From Marseilla massiliensis (GTDB lineage: Bacteria > Bacteroidota > Bacteroidia > Bacteroidales > Bacteroidaceae): a DNA stretch of 64,000 nucleotides. The notes below the pieces were generated by a model. The model was not told the DNA's origin and did not search any database. It saw only the letters and a list, made by a program, of their open reading frames with translations. Of this stretch, positions 1 to 9,386 are shown one piece after another (the stretch's first letter is position 1; each line of letters begins with the position of its first letter). The DNA is taken from positions 1 to 64,000 of the forward strand of contig NZ_JACJJL010000003.1 in NCBI RefSeq assembly GCF_016899955.1. Direction: 5' to 3'. A program made the position numbers and the translations under genes.

Positions 1-16
1 CTCTTGGCAAGAGACG
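1..16 (+). repeat. Left inverted repeat of the putative invertible segment
   Basis: This 16-bp arm matches the arm at 335-350 perfectly in inverted orientation. Its first 13 bases are themselves nearly palindromic (CTCTTG-G-CAAGAG), as is common for recombinase crossover sites. The window edge hides any extension to the left. Confidence 0.75.
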
Positions 17-220
17 GTCATTGGTGTGCCTTTTGCCTGAGTCAGGCCATTATCGTTGCATCACATTGCTAATGCAACAGATTGTATATTAGGGATATAT
101 GCTGCAAAATTGGCTATGCTGAAGGCATTTTGCGTAGCTCAATCCGGCATGGGCCTTTACCGGAATAGTTAAACAGAATAGTATAAATGTTTTGTAATTA
201 AGTAATTTTTCGGATAATTA

Positions 221-253
221 TTTAGGTAAAACGACAAATTTAATTTATCTTTG
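221..253 (+). promoter_or_regulatory. Predicted promoter of the pilus operon
   Basis: TATCTTTG at 246-253 fits the Bacteroidetes -7 box TAnnTTTG exactly. The -33 position holds only TTTA (221-224), 21 bp away. Transcription would start near 260, leaving a leader of about 200 nt that includes the right inverted repeat. Confidence 0.55.
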
Positions 254-334
254 CCGTCAATAACAGACATTGATATTAAAGCACATAGGAAGGTTTTTTT
301 GATATAGCCGCATAGGAAAATAGCATTGTGAGCT

Positions 335-350
335 CGTCTCTTGCCAAGAG
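335..350 (-). repeat. Right inverted repeat of the putative invertible segment
   Basis: Exact reverse complement of bases 1-16. It lies in the predicted 5' untranslated region, 115 bp before the first pilus gene, so the transcript from the inner promoter would cross it. Confidence 0.75.
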
Positions 351-465
351 GGAGTCATTTGTTTTGTTGTCGGTTGTGGCTTTGCACATAATGGTTTGGG
401 GCTGTTTTGCCTCCTTTGACACGACGTTAAGTATAATAGAAATAGGAAAATTTAAATAAACTTTT

Positions 466-1035
466 ATGAAAAAGAGAATGGCGCTTTTGGCTTTGTGGGC
501 CGTCTGCGGCTTCACGGCATTGTCGGCGCAGAACCTGGCTTTGAAGTCCAACTTGCTATATTGGGCAACGACAACACCAAACATCGGTGCAGAGTTGTCT
601 TTTGCAAGGAAGCATTCCGTGCAGGTCTTCTATGGGCTCAACCCGTGGAAGTCGTCTTCGGGCAAGAGTCTGCGCCACTGGTCTCTGCAGCCTGAGTACC
701 GGTATTGGTTCTGCGAGAGCTTCAACGGGTGGTTCGTAGGTGCCCACTTGATGGGCGGTGAGTTCAACGCGTCGAATGTCGACATGCCTTTCGGCCTGTT
801 CGACGGACTGAAGGAGCATAGGTATGAGGGCTGGTATGCCGGTGGCGGGGTGACGGTGGGCTACCAGTGGATGCTGTCGCGCCATTGGAACCTTGAAGCT
901 TCCGTCGGCATAGGTTACGATTACATAAAGTACGACAAGTATGAATGCGGTTGGTGCGGCGAGAAGATAAAGTCGTCGCATTCCAATTACTTCGGCCCTA
1001 CCAAGGCAGCGCTGAGCTTCTTATACATTTTCTAA
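466..1035 (+). CDS. DUF3575 outer-membrane-type protein, first gene of the pilus operon
   Basis: A 189-residue protein with a type I signal peptide (residues 1 to about 21, ending LSAQ). The rest alternates aromatic and polar residues, as in a small beta-barrel, with repeated GWxxGxHLxGG-like and YEGWYAGGGVTVGYQW stretches and a final aromatic residue (LYIF) typical of outer-membrane barrels. It matches the DUF3575 family, whose genes sit beside Mfa-type fimbrial genes in Bacteroidales. The function is not known; a place in the outer membrane during pilus assembly is inferred from the fold and context. The gene starts 115 bp after the right inverted repeat and is followed 28 bp later by the OmpA-like gene. 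The ATG at 466 is the only start giving a signal peptide. Confidence 0.85.
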   Translation: MKKRMALLALWAVCGFTALSAQNLALKSNLLYWATTTPNIGAELSFARKHSVQVFYGLNPWKSSSGKSLRHWSLQPEYRYWFCESFNGWFVGAHLMGGEFNASNVDMPFGLFDGLKEHRYEGWYAGGGVTVGYQWMLSRHWNLEASVGIGYDYIKYDKYECGWCGEKIKSSHSNYFGPTKAALSFLYIF

Positions 1036-1063
1036 CGAATCGTTGTGCAAATAAAATACGGAA

Positions 1064-2488
1064 ATGATGAGTATCAAACATAGTAGGCTATATATAATAT
1101 GGTGTGTGTGCCTGGCGTGGCAGGCATCGGCGTCACTGGCACAGACGGCAGGGCCCAGGCTGGCCGGCGAAGGCATAGCCGTCGAAAACCTGAAGGTTGA
1201 CAAGACAGACAGGCACCTCGTGGTGAGCCTCGACCTCAACCTCGACTCGCTCGACATGCCCGCCAACAGGCAGTTTGTGTTCACCCCGCTCGTAGAGGCA
1301 AAGGAAAACAACCGCACAATGCCGCAAATCGTAGTCAACGGGCGCAAGGCCGACATAACCTTCAGGCGCGGGGGGAGCAAGCGCTTTGCAGCCGATGTCA
1401 CGGCCGTGCGCCGAAAGAACAACACCGAGCAGACCGTAAGCTACTCGGCTGTGGTTCCCTACGAAGAGTGGATGCGCAACTGCAATGTGCTCATAGCCCA
1501 AGACTTGTGCGGCTGCGGCGACACGCTCGACCGCGACGTGGTTGAGCTCAGGCGCCTGCGCTCGCCGTTCATGCCTTATGTCAGGCCGAAGGCCGAAGGC
1601 ATAAAGGCCCGCGTCGACAGCGGCAAGGCATTCATCGACTTCCCTGTAGACAAGATAACGCTATATCCCGACTATCGAAACAACCCGTCGGAACTCGACA
1701 AGATAATACGCTCAATCAATGTTGTGAAGAACGACCGAAACACTTCAATCACGAGAGTCGAGATACACGGCTATGCCTCGCCGGAGTCGCCGTATGAGCA
1801 CAACGCCTGGCTGGCCGACAACCGTGCCAAGACCCTGACCGAATATGTGCGCCGGCTCGTCAACCTGCCCGACACGGTGTTCAGGGTTAGCTCCACTCCC
1901 GAAGACTGGGCCGGCTTGCGCGATTATGTGGCCAAGTGCAGCTTGCCCAACCGCGACAAGATACTGGAAACAATAGACAACACCGGCCTCGACCCCGACG
2001 CCCGCGAATGGAAGATTAAGCTGACGTGGCCTGACGACTATCGGGTTTTGTTGCATGAGTGCTACCCGGCATTGCGGCATTCTGACTACAAGGTCGACTA
2101 TGTGGTACGCCCGTTCACTGTCGACGAGGCACGGGAGATACTAAAGACCAACCCGAAGCTGCTCTCGCTCGAAGAGATGTTTCTCGTGGCACAGACCTAT
2201 GAGCCCGGCTCGGATGATTTCAACAATGTCATGGAGACGGCCGTGCGCATGTTCCCCGCCGACACAACGGCCAACCTCAACGCCGCCTGCGCCAGGGTGG
2301 AGCTGGGCGACTTCGACGGGGCTGAAACCTACCTCGCCAAAGTGGGCGACACACCGCAAGCCATGCACCTGCGCGGCGTGATGGCCATGATGCGCGGCGA
2401 CCATGCCGAGGCGCTCAGGCTCCTTGACGCCGCCATCGACGGAGGCGACAGCACAGCCCAACGCAACAAAGACATATTGCTCATGTAG
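1064..2488 (+). CDS. DUF3868/OmpA-like protein with C-terminal repeat region
   Basis: A 474-residue secreted protein: signal peptide at about 1-26 (ending SLAQ), a DUF3868-type N-terminal region (about 35-170), an OmpA C-terminal-like domain (about 200-310) with the motif EIHGYASPESPYEHNAWLAD followed by NRAKTLTEYV, and a tail (about 395-474) resembling two tetratricopeptide units (LNAACARVELGDFDGAETYL and MRGDHAEALRLLDAAIDGGD). OmpA-like domains bind peptidoglycan, so it may fix the pilus machinery to the cell wall; that role is inferred. Such proteins occur in other Bacteroidales fimbrial loci. It begins 28 bp after the DUF3575 gene, so the two are very likely co-transcribed. The start has two adjacent ATGs (1064 and 1067). 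Confidence 0.85.
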   Translation: MMSIKHSRLYIIWCVCLAWQASASLAQTAGPRLAGEGIAVENLKVDKTDRHLVVSLDLNLDSLDMPANRQFVFTPLVEAKENNRTMPQIVVNGRKADITFRRGGSKRFAADVTAVRRKNNTEQTVSYSAVVPYEEWMRNCNVLIAQDLCGCGDTLDRDVVELRRLRSPFMPYVRPKAEGIKARVDSGKAFIDFPVDKITLYPDYRNNPSELDKIIRSINVVKNDRNTSITRVEIHGYASPESPYEHNAWLADNRAKTLTEYVRRLVNLPDTVFRVSSTPEDWAGLRDYVAKCSLPNRDKILETIDNTGLDPDAREWKIKLTWPDDYRVLLHECYPALRHSDYKVDYVVRPFTVDEAREILKTNPKLLSLEEMFLVAQTYEPGSDDFNNVMETAVRMFPADTTANLNAACARVELGDFDGAETYLAKVGDTPQAMHLRGVMAMMRGDHAEALRLLDAAIDGGDSTAQRNKDILLM

Positions 2489-2588
2489 GCTGAGCGTTGC
2501 CGGCGGGCGCACTGCGCCGCCTGCTGATACGACTGCAACATCAAATGAATATACAAATTATTTAATTACTTAATTGTTTTTATTAATT

Positions 2589-4370
2589 ATGAAGAATGTA
2601 AAATTGTTTTCCATGGCATTGGCAGCGCTGATGCTTGGAGCTTGTTCAAGCGATGAGGTCGCTACGGACAACAGTCAGAACGGACCCCAATGGACTGCTG
2701 ACGGTAAAGGTTACATCAACCTGGCCATCAACCTGCCTACGCAGCCCAGCACACGTGCTTGGGACGAAGGTAGCAACCTTGACGACGGAACGCCGACAGA
2801 GTATGATGTAAAGGATGCAACGCTCATACTCTTTACCGGTGCTGCAGGGACCTCTGATGCCCAGCTGACCGTTAACAGTGCCTATTCGCTTGACCTGAAC
2901 TTCTACAACGAGGGCGCAAGTGACCAAATCACGACCACAACCAAGATTACCCAGGAAATCAACAAGATAGCCGACGACCAGAAAGTAATCAAGGCTCTCG
3001 TGGTGCTTAACAACAATGGGGTGTTCGGTGTCAATGCCAGCAATCAGCTGACCATCAACAACAATCCTTACACCGGCACGCTTGACGGGTTGAACAGCGC
3101 CTTGAAAGATAAGGTGGGAGCGGTAAGCATCAGCACCACGGCGGGCGGTGGCGCCGGCCTTCTCATGACCAACGCCGTGATGACCGACAAGTTGGGCGGC
3201 ACTGTTGCTCCCACGGGGGCTAAGGTGGTTGGCCCGCTGGTTGAGATAGACCCGTCTGACATCAAGAACTCCGAGGCTGAGGCAGAGGCCGAGCCGGCTG
3301 CAAGCATCTATGTGGAGCGCGCCGTGGCTAAAGTCACCGTTACCGCCAAGGACGGCAACCTGACAGCCGGACAATACCCGCACAACAAGTTGGCATACAA
3401 AATATTGGGCTGGGCATTCGACAATACGAACACTACATCGAAGCTCGTCCGCACGGCCGAGGGCTTCAACGACTGGAGCGCATACGCTTCCGTGCATGTA
3501 AGCCCGAGCGATTACCGCATGGTTGGCGGCACTTACATTGCCCAAGACCTTGCCAGGGTTTACTGGGATAAGGATTACAATTACCTGAACGTGCCGTCTG
3601 ACAACTCCGGATTGAAGACCGTTGGCGGCGCCCATGCCACCATTGACAATGTGCTCAGTGCCGACGGCGAGACAGCAGGCTATTGCTTTGAGAACACAAC
3701 GAGCCTCTCGGATATGCTTGAGCGCAACCTTACCCGCGTAATCATCAAGGCACAGTTCAACAACGGCGACCCGTTCTACACCGTAGACGATGAGCGCGAC
3801 ACTATCTGGCTCGAGAACGATGTCAAGAAAGAAGTGGCCGCACGCTTGCTCAAGCAGGGCGACAACACTATCTACAACTGGCTGAAAGAGAACGTAAAGG
3901 ATGGCTCAACGTTTGAAAGCACCGACCTCGTGATAGGCTTCAGCACCGAAAAGGCCGGCCAGCGCACGGTGGCTTCTGTTGCTATCAGCGAAGCAGGAAA
4001 GAACAAACTGAAGGATCCCGCGGCCGCTCTCCCCGCCAATGTGGTGAACATTGCCAACAACTTGATAGAGTTCTATTACTATGCCAACGGCATTTCTTAC
4101 TATCCGGTTTACATCAAGCACTTCGGTGACAGCCAGACCCCGTGGACTGAAGACAACCCCACTTATGGCGGCGAGGATGCCAATTTCTTGGGCCGTTACG
4201 GCGTATTGCGCAACAACTGGTATCAGATTGATGTGACAGGCATACGCGGTCTTGGCAGTCCTAATGTCGATGAGGTGACCGGCGAGCCTGTTGACAAGGT
4301 CAACTACTACATCTCTGTTAGCATCAACGTCCTCTCGTGGGCCAAGCGTTCACAGAGTGTTGTGCTCTAA
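2589..4370 (+). CDS. Mfa1-like major fimbrillin (lipoprotein precursor)
   Basis: About 593 residues. The start at ATG 2589 gives MKNVKLFSMALAALMLGACS, a lipoprotein signal with the cysteine in the lipobox LGAC; a TTG at 2574 would only add five residues. The C-terminus (ISVSINVLSWAKRSQSVVL) has the VxINVLxWxxRxQ pattern that ends Mfa1/FimA-type fimbrillins and forms the acceptor or donor strand during assembly. The family is lipidated, carried to the outer membrane, then trimmed by a protease so that subunits polymerise by strand exchange. Its place before an Mfa2-like gene and the hairpin directly after it fit the major shaft subunit. The short repeat EAEAEAEPAA near residue 240 may be a flexible loop. 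Confidence 0.85.
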   Translation: MKNVKLFSMALAALMLGACSSDEVATDNSQNGPQWTADGKGYINLAINLPTQPSTRAWDEGSNLDDGTPTEYDVKDATLILFTGAAGTSDAQLTVNSAYSLDLNFYNEGASDQITTTTKITQEINKIADDQKVIKALVVLNNNGVFGVNASNQLTINNNPYTGTLDGLNSALKDKVGAVSISTTAGGGAGLLMTNAVMTDKLGGTVAPTGAKVVGPLVEIDPSDIKNSEAEAEAEPAASIYVERAVAKVTVTAKDGNLTAGQYPHNKLAYKILGWAFDNTNTTSKLVRTAEGFNDWSAYASVHVSPSDYRMVGGTYIAQDLARVYWDKDYNYLNVPSDNSGLKTVGGAHATIDNVLSADGETAGYCFENTTSLSDMLERNLTRVIIKAQFNNGDPFYTVDDERDTIWLENDVKKEVAARLLKQGDNTIYNWLKENVKDGSTFESTDLVIGFSTEKAGQRTVASVAISEAGKNKLKDPAAALPANVVNIANNLIEFYYYANGISYYPVYIKHFGDSQTPWTEDNPTYGGEDANFLGRYGVLRNNWYQIDVTGIRGLGSPNVDEVTGEPVDKVNYYISVSINVLSWAKRSQSVVL

Positions 4371-4394
4371 TTCTGTAGACACACCATTGATTTA

Positions 4395-4424
4395 CCGGGG
4401 CGGCAATGCCGCCGCCCCGGTTTT
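4395..4424 (+). terminator. Hairpin after the major fimbrillin gene (attenuating terminator)
   Basis: CCGGGGCGGC (4395-4404) pairs perfectly with GCCGCCCCGG (4411-4420) across a six-base loop, followed by TTTT. It lies 25 bp after the fimbrillin stop codon and inside the operon, so partial read-through would make the shaft subunit much more abundant than the anchor and tip proteins. Confidence 0.75.
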
Positions 4425-4683
4425 CTGAAAGGAGATTGGCGGGCCATTCCAAGTGTGGAGTGAACCGTATTTCCCGGCCGCAGGGGGAAAAGAATATGCT
4501 TGCGGGAGTCTGTTTGGACAATGAAAGCGCAAGGCTTGCCTATCCATGCCGGGCAGGGCGTTTCGCCGCCGCAGTGGCAACAGGCGCATGCTTGCGGTCT
4601 GTGTGCGGGCGACGTGGCATCGACAGCAAGGCCGGTTGGTCGTGGCAGCCTTTGATAAAGATGGAAATTTAATGTAACTATAT

Positions 4684-5790
4684 ATGACAATGCGATATCT
4701 AAAAACCAGACTGATGGCGTGGCTGTGGCTACCGTTGGCATCGGCAGCGGTCGTCTCATCCTGTGACATGATGCACGAGGACCGCGACGACTGCCCCATG
4801 GGGCTTTACCTGAGCTTCAGGTATGACTACAATCTGGAGCGCGCAGATATGTTTGGCGACCATGTCGGTGCCGTTGACGTTTATGTGTTTGACGACGAGG
4901 GCTACTACGTCACCACACTCTCTGATGCCAACCAGGGCCCTGTGAGGCCATTGGCAGAGCTGGGCTACACGCTCCATGCAAACCTGGAGCCAGGAAAGTA
5001 CAAGTTTGTTGTGCTGGCAGGGCAGGATGACTACGCCACCCAGATGGCCGGCAACAGGGCGCGCTTTGTGCGGTCTGACCTGCATCAGGGCGATTCGATG
5101 TCTGTCTTGGATGTTCGTCTCGAGACGGCAGGCACCCGGCAGGGCGACGTCTTGCTCGTAGACAACCACGGGTTGCCACTCGATACGCTTTGGCATGGCA
5201 TGGAATTGGAGCCGGTTGAGGTCTTTGCCGAGAAGCCCACATACCACACGATATCGCTTATGCGCGACACGAAGAAGATTAACGTTACGCTCCGCGAGCT
5301 TGACGACCCCTCGAAAATGGACGTAGCAAACTACGACATGACCATAACCGACCGCAACCGGCGCCTGATGTGGAACAACGCTGTTGACGAAACTCAGGCT
5401 GTGGCCTACACTCCCCACGCCGTATGGAACACCGACGACAGGGCCCCGGCGTTCGATCCTGACGGCAATCAGCTCGATGGCGTTGGCCACATCGCCCATG
5501 CCGACTTCATGACTTCGCGCATCATGTATCACGAAGACCCTGCCGACGACGGGGTGTTGAGCGTGACAAACAAGCTGACGGGCGTCGAGGTGATTCGCGT
5601 AAACCTGCCCGACCTGCTGTGCCGACTGCGTACCAGCGAGGACGTTTACCGCTATTCGCCGCAAGAGTTCCTCGATCGTGGATATGACTATCAGCTCGAT
5701 TTCTACCTAAAAGGCGACCGTCTGGCCTATGTCAACATCTCGATCAGTGTGCTCGGATGGAGCCAGCGGGTGCAGTTCGAAGACTTGTGA
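4684..5790 (+). CDS. Mfa2/FimB-family fimbrial anchor lipoprotein
   Basis: A 368-residue lipoprotein with the lipobox cysteine at about residue 27 (VVSSCDMM). The early stretch DDCPMGLYLSFRYDYNLERA followed by DVYVFDDEGYYV is the hallmark of the Mfa2/FimB family (DxC...L.FRYDYN...V.VFDxxG). Family members stay in the outer membrane, hold the pilus base and limit its length. The C-terminal SISVLGWSQRVQ resembles the fimbrillin end. It lies 313 bp after the major subunit gene, beyond the hairpin, and no separate promoter is seen. Two ATGs (4684, 4690) are possible starts. Confidence 0.85.
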   Translation: MTMRYLKTRLMAWLWLPLASAAVVSSCDMMHEDRDDCPMGLYLSFRYDYNLERADMFGDHVGAVDVYVFDDEGYYVTTLSDANQGPVRPLAELGYTLHANLEPGKYKFVVLAGQDDYATQMAGNRARFVRSDLHQGDSMSVLDVRLETAGTRQGDVLLVDNHGLPLDTLWHGMELEPVEVFAEKPTYHTISLMRDTKKINVTLRELDDPSKMDVANYDMTITDRNRRLMWNNAVDETQAVAYTPHAVWNTDDRAPAFDPDGNQLDGVGHIAHADFMTSRIMYHEDPADDGVLSVTNKLTGVEVIRVNLPDLLCRLRTSEDVYRYSPQEFLDRGYDYQLDFYLKGDRLAYVNISISVLGWSQRVQFEDL

Positions 5791-5990
5791 CGTGCTCCAG
5801 CCACGTGTCGTAGTGTCGGCCGTGACTTTGTCTGCCAGGCCATCACATGTGCCACCGGTGCCGACTATAGGCCGTTGGCATTGCGGCATGGTATTGCCGC
5901 TTGCCGTGGATAAGTCATTACGGTGTGCTTTAGTTCAGCGGCCAACGTGAAACCAGCATGTGGCCGCCACATGTTAAACCAAAAAGGAAT

Positions 5991-7970
5991 ATGACAGCAA
6001 TGATGAATAAAAGATACAAACAGGGCGGAGTGCTGTTGCTCGCGCTTGCCCTCGCCGGCTGCTCTGCAGATACCGCCAGCCTTTCCGAAGGCGATGGGGG
6101 AAGTCATGATGGCGCCATGAGCAAGTCGTATGTGACGCTGTCATTGTCAATGTCGTCCGGCAAAGGCGCCACCCGGGCTGCAGGTGAGCCACATGCCGGC
6201 GAGGTTGGCGACGGGCAGGAGGGAGGCAAGGATTACGAAAATGCCGTTAGCTCCGTCATAGCGTTCTTTTTCAAAGGCGACAAAGGAGCTAACAGCTCTG
6301 GCGACACAGACATATCAAAGGTCGTGACATTCGCCCCGAAGAATGGAACCGACGGTTCCGGGCAGACCGGCAACGGCCATGACATAGACAAGGTGTACAG
6401 CATGACACGGCAGGTGGAGCTCGGCTATGGCACGTATAATGTCATCGCTGTTGCCAACCTGGGCGCCGAAGGTTCGGCCGACGGCTGGTGGAACACTCCC
6501 GGCTTGAAGCTCGGACAGGTGCGCGACCGCATTATTGATGAGTGTTGGGATGAGTCTGAAAGCGGTTATTCGCGTTTCTTGATGAGTTCCGAGGGCGATG
6601 CCACCATTACACTCACCAAAGACAACTACAGCCCGGACAACGCAGCCAAGGTCGATGTGAGCGTGGAGCGCATGGCTGCACGTGTCGACTATTGTGCAAA
6701 GGCAAGCTATCAGTGTGATGACGAGGCGTATAAAGGGGCTACGGCATCAATACTTGGGGCAGCCCTGGTCAACAATCTCACAGCCGGAAGCTATCTGCTC
6801 AAGCGCGTGGCCGACGGTGTTTCGCAGGCTCCTACCGGCTCCGGCGTCACCTATCTTGGCGATGAGGCCGTAGATGGCGGAGGCTTGGCGTCTAACTATG
6901 TGCTCGACCCGTGGACATCGCTTAAGACCCCCGGCAATATCGGACAGCCCGTATTCACCATCCCCGATTACTCCGGCAGTGTCCCTGAAGGCGGCAGTGT
7001 TGCTGCAGAAAGGCTGTTTGGGGTTTACTACACGTCGTTTTCCGAAGACCCCGACGACTGGAACCGGTATGTAGGCAACAGGTCGGAGAGCGACAAAATG
7101 GACGATGGCGGTGTCGACGGGGCATGGTATAGGGCCGGATATACGCTCGAGAACACAACGCCCGGCGGCGATGTCCACAGTGAAAATAAGTATTACAACA
7201 CAGGCATTGTGTTCAAGGCGCGCTTCACTCCGGCCGAAGGAAGCGTCAACAACAGCTTCAGCAATTTGTCTTACAAGGCCGGGCAGACATTCTTTGAGCT
7301 TGCCAACAGCCTCTTTGCAACAATGGAAGACATGGCCGACTGGTTTTACTCGGCCGCTGGCTTGAGGTTTTCAGATGTGTATGAAGAGTTGAACTGCAAG
7401 ACGTGGGAGGAGGCTTCGGCGCTGGCGGAGTCCATTCCGGCCAACGATCCGTCCGGCTACGGGCCCTATCTTGCCGGCCAGGCCAATGGCGAGAGCGGCA
7501 AATTGACCGACAAAGTCAGGCAGTCGCTGTCGTGGATGGCCTATATGAAAGCCCAGTGCGGCTATTCGTATGCCCCGGGCAGCGGCGTCACGCTCGACAG
7601 CTGGCCCGATGGAGTGGGGCGTTTCAGTTCTACCCGCGAGGCCCTGACGCAATATGGGGTGCGCACTTACAAGGATGCCATCTGCTATTACACATGGTGG
7701 ATAATGCACGCCAACGACATTCAGCAGGGCGATGAAGACAATGGCGTGGAGGGAGTGATGGAGCACGGGGTGGTGCGCAACAACATCTACAAGCTCAATG
7801 TGAGCAGCATCTACACCATAGGCGATGACGTTCCGGGCAACACCACGCTCCGTGTGCGTGCCACTGTCAATGCCTGGGTGTTGCTTGACGGCGAAGACAT
7901 CGTGTTCGGCCGCAGTGAAACAGATGCCGCAGGGTGGGCGCAACAGCCTCCTGCCGGTGTCACCAATTGA
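5991..7970 (+). CDS. Mfa1-like accessory fimbrillin (lipoprotein)
   Basis: About 659 residues with a lipoprotein signal (LLLALALAGCSADT). Starts at 5991, 6000 or 6003 all keep it; the frame is open back to 5958. The C-terminal part has the fimbrillin signature HGVVRNNIYKLNVSSIYTIG followed by LRVRATVNAWVLLDGEDIVF, as in the Mfa1 C-terminal domain. Being longer than the major subunit and third in the subunit order, it corresponds by position to Mfa3 of Porphyromonas gingivalis, which links the shaft to the tip; that role is inferred. The next frame opens before its stop, but the likely next start lies 24 bp downstream, so translation may be coupled. Confidence 0.8.
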   Translation: MTAMMNKRYKQGGVLLLALALAGCSADTASLSEGDGGSHDGAMSKSYVTLSLSMSSGKGATRAAGEPHAGEVGDGQEGGKDYENAVSSVIAFFFKGDKGANSSGDTDISKVVTFAPKNGTDGSGQTGNGHDIDKVYSMTRQVELGYGTYNVIAVANLGAEGSADGWWNTPGLKLGQVRDRIIDECWDESESGYSRFLMSSEGDATITLTKDNYSPDNAAKVDVSVERMAARVDYCAKASYQCDDEAYKGATASILGAALVNNLTAGSYLLKRVADGVSQAPTGSGVTYLGDEAVDGGGLASNYVLDPWTSLKTPGNIGQPVFTIPDYSGSVPEGGSVAAERLFGVYYTSFSEDPDDWNRYVGNRSESDKMDDGGVDGAWYRAGYTLENTTPGGDVHSENKYYNTGIVFKARFTPAEGSVNNSFSNLSYKAGQTFFELANSLFATMEDMADWFYSAAGLRFSDVYEELNCKTWEEASALAESIPANDPSGYGPYLAGQANGESGKLTDKVRQSLSWMAYMKAQCGYSYAPGSGVTLDSWPDGVGRFSSTREALTQYGVRTYKDAICYYTWWIMHANDIQQGDEDNGVEGVMEHGVVRNNIYKLNVSSIYTIGDDVPGNTTLRVRATVNAWVLLDGEDIVFGRSETDAAGWAQQPPAGVTN

Positions 7971-7993
7971 AAAAGTCAATAAGAGATATGGTT

Positions 7994-9364
7994 ATGAAAG
8001 GTTATTATAGACATTCGTTGTTCGGTGTTCTGTCTGCTGCCGTCATGTCGTTGGTGGCCTTAGCCTCATGTTCTGAAGAACAGGGTGGCCCCGTCAACGC
8101 AGCCGATGACTATGTAGAGCTGCGCATGAACGTAAGCACGCGGGCCGGCGGCGACGGCAGTGCAACCGGATATGCCGGCGGCGACAGAGAGAACATACAT
8201 AGCCTTTGTGTCATGCTGGTCGATGCCGATGGTACTGTTGCCTGGAGGTTTTTGGATGACAATGTGTCTGAAGACGCTGCCCTTGTCGAGTTTCTTTCTG
8301 ACCCAATAAACATACCACAGGGCACCTACAACGTATATGCCTTTGCCAATTTCGACTATTATGGCGACTTGTGGTCGCAGCTTGAGCGCCTTGATGTAGG
8401 CTCATCTTTCGATGCGGAAGCACTGTCGGGCACTACTATCGACGACCCGGCAGGGAATATTGACTTAGACAACGGGCGCTTCATACCCATGAGCGGCAAG
8501 AACATCAAATACCTTGTGACGGCTGCAACACGCATAATCCCCGTGTCGCTCGACCGTCTTGTAGCCAAAGTCCAGATAACCATAGGCGGTGGCAGCTACA
8601 AGAGCGTGCGCCGGCTAACGTTCAGCGGTTGGGCCAACCGTGTGGCGTTGTTCGGCGACGGGACGCCCGACGGCGTACAGCTCGATGGCGATACGACAAT
8701 TGCAGTAAGCGCAGCCGGTGCTTCAGATGAAATAGTTGTCAGCCCATTCTACGTCAACGAAACACGGCAGGGCACTCCTTTCACCGTTGTTGTGGCCACA
8801 GAAGAGAGCACAGCCGGCACGCCGTCGTCTGTCTATACGGCGCAAACGGCGAGCAAAGAGTTGCTCCGCAATCACATTTACCCGCTCAACATATCTGTCA
8901 ACGATTGGGCCATCGACATTTCGGCGCGCTGCTGGGTCAGCCCGATAGGCAGCTACCCCGTGCAGGTAAAGGCCGACTTTGAGCCCGACACGTATACCAT
9001 AAGCATACCCGAAGGCTCTCAGTTTGAGTTTACTCTAAACGGCCTCGACAACGTTCCGGGCAGCAAATGCATTTGGAACATCGACCCCGTGACAACCACC
9101 GGCATCGTCTTTGAAGACGGCCACGCTTCGGACAATGTCGTCAAGGGCCATGTCACGGCATCGGCAGGCAATACCTACCGGCTTGGCGTGGTGGCGCGTT
9201 GGTCTGACGGAGGCAACAATTACGAGCGCAATTATACCGTAATCATTAATACCACCGACATATCTGATGCCGAGTTCATGTCAGGAGTAGGCTCATACGC
9301 CACACGCTATGGGCTGAGGCGATTGCCGGCAGAGGTCGTTAACGTTAGAAGAAATGTGCAATGA
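7994..9364 (+). CDS. Fimbrillin-like accessory or tip-adaptor lipoprotein
   Basis: About 456 residues. Starting at ATG 7994 gives MKGYYRHSLFGVLSAAVMSL and then a lipobox cysteine (ALASCSEE); ATG 7988 is also possible. The first half is FimA/Mfa-like (NIHSLCVMLVDADGTVAWRF, later QGTYNVYAFANFDY) and reaches the assembly signature LLRNHIYPLNISVNDWAIDI near residue 300. Unlike the other subunits it continues for about 140 residues with a beta-rich domain (from about YTISIPEGSQFEFTLNGLDN), so it may join the giant protein to the filament. By order it matches Mfa4. Its end overlaps the frame of the next gene, but the likely next start is about 22 bp beyond its stop. Confidence 0.75.
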   Translation: MKGYYRHSLFGVLSAAVMSLVALASCSEEQGGPVNAADDYVELRMNVSTRAGGDGSATGYAGGDRENIHSLCVMLVDADGTVAWRFLDDNVSEDAALVEFLSDPINIPQGTYNVYAFANFDYYGDLWSQLERLDVGSSFDAEALSGTTIDDPAGNIDLDNGRFIPMSGKNIKYLVTAATRIIPVSLDRLVAKVQITIGGGSYKSVRRLTFSGWANRVALFGDGTPDGVQLDGDTTIAVSAAGASDEIVVSPFYVNETRQGTPFTVVVATEESTAGTPSSVYTAQTASKELLRNHIYPLNISVNDWAIDISARCWVSPIGSYPVQVKADFEPDTYTISIPEGSQFEFTLNGLDNVPGSKCIWNIDPVTTTGIVFEDGHASDNVVKGHVTASAGNTYRLGVVARWSDGGNNYERNYTVIINTTDISDAEFMSGVGSYATRYGLRRLPAEVVNVRRNVQ

Positions 9365-9386
9365 AGGAAAATGGAGGATGTCAGGC

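Larger units (their letters stand above)
1..350. promoter_or_regulatory. Putative invertible promoter segment of the pilus operon
   Basis: Bases 1-16 (CTCTTGGCAAGAGACG) are the exact reverse complement of bases 335-350. They enclose 318 bp with no convincing gene. Between them a TATCTTTG box (246-253) points right toward the pilus operon, with a weak TTTA match upstream (221-224). This is the arrangement of Bacteroidales promoters inverted by serine or tyrosine recombinases. The left repeat begins at the first base of the window, so it may be longer, and the recombinase gene, if local, would lie to the left. In the orientation shown the promoter reads into the operon (ON). Inversion itself is inferred. 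Confidence 0.7.

Noticed and set aside
55..78. Hairpin GTTGCAT/ATGCAAC as a terminator inside the invertible segment
   Set aside because: The stem is 7 bp with a 10-base loop and is not followed by a T-run on either strand.
4406..4672. 88-codon frame between the fimbrillin and anchor genes
   Set aside because: It starts inside the terminator hairpin, has no signal peptide or domain, and lies in untranslated operon DNA.
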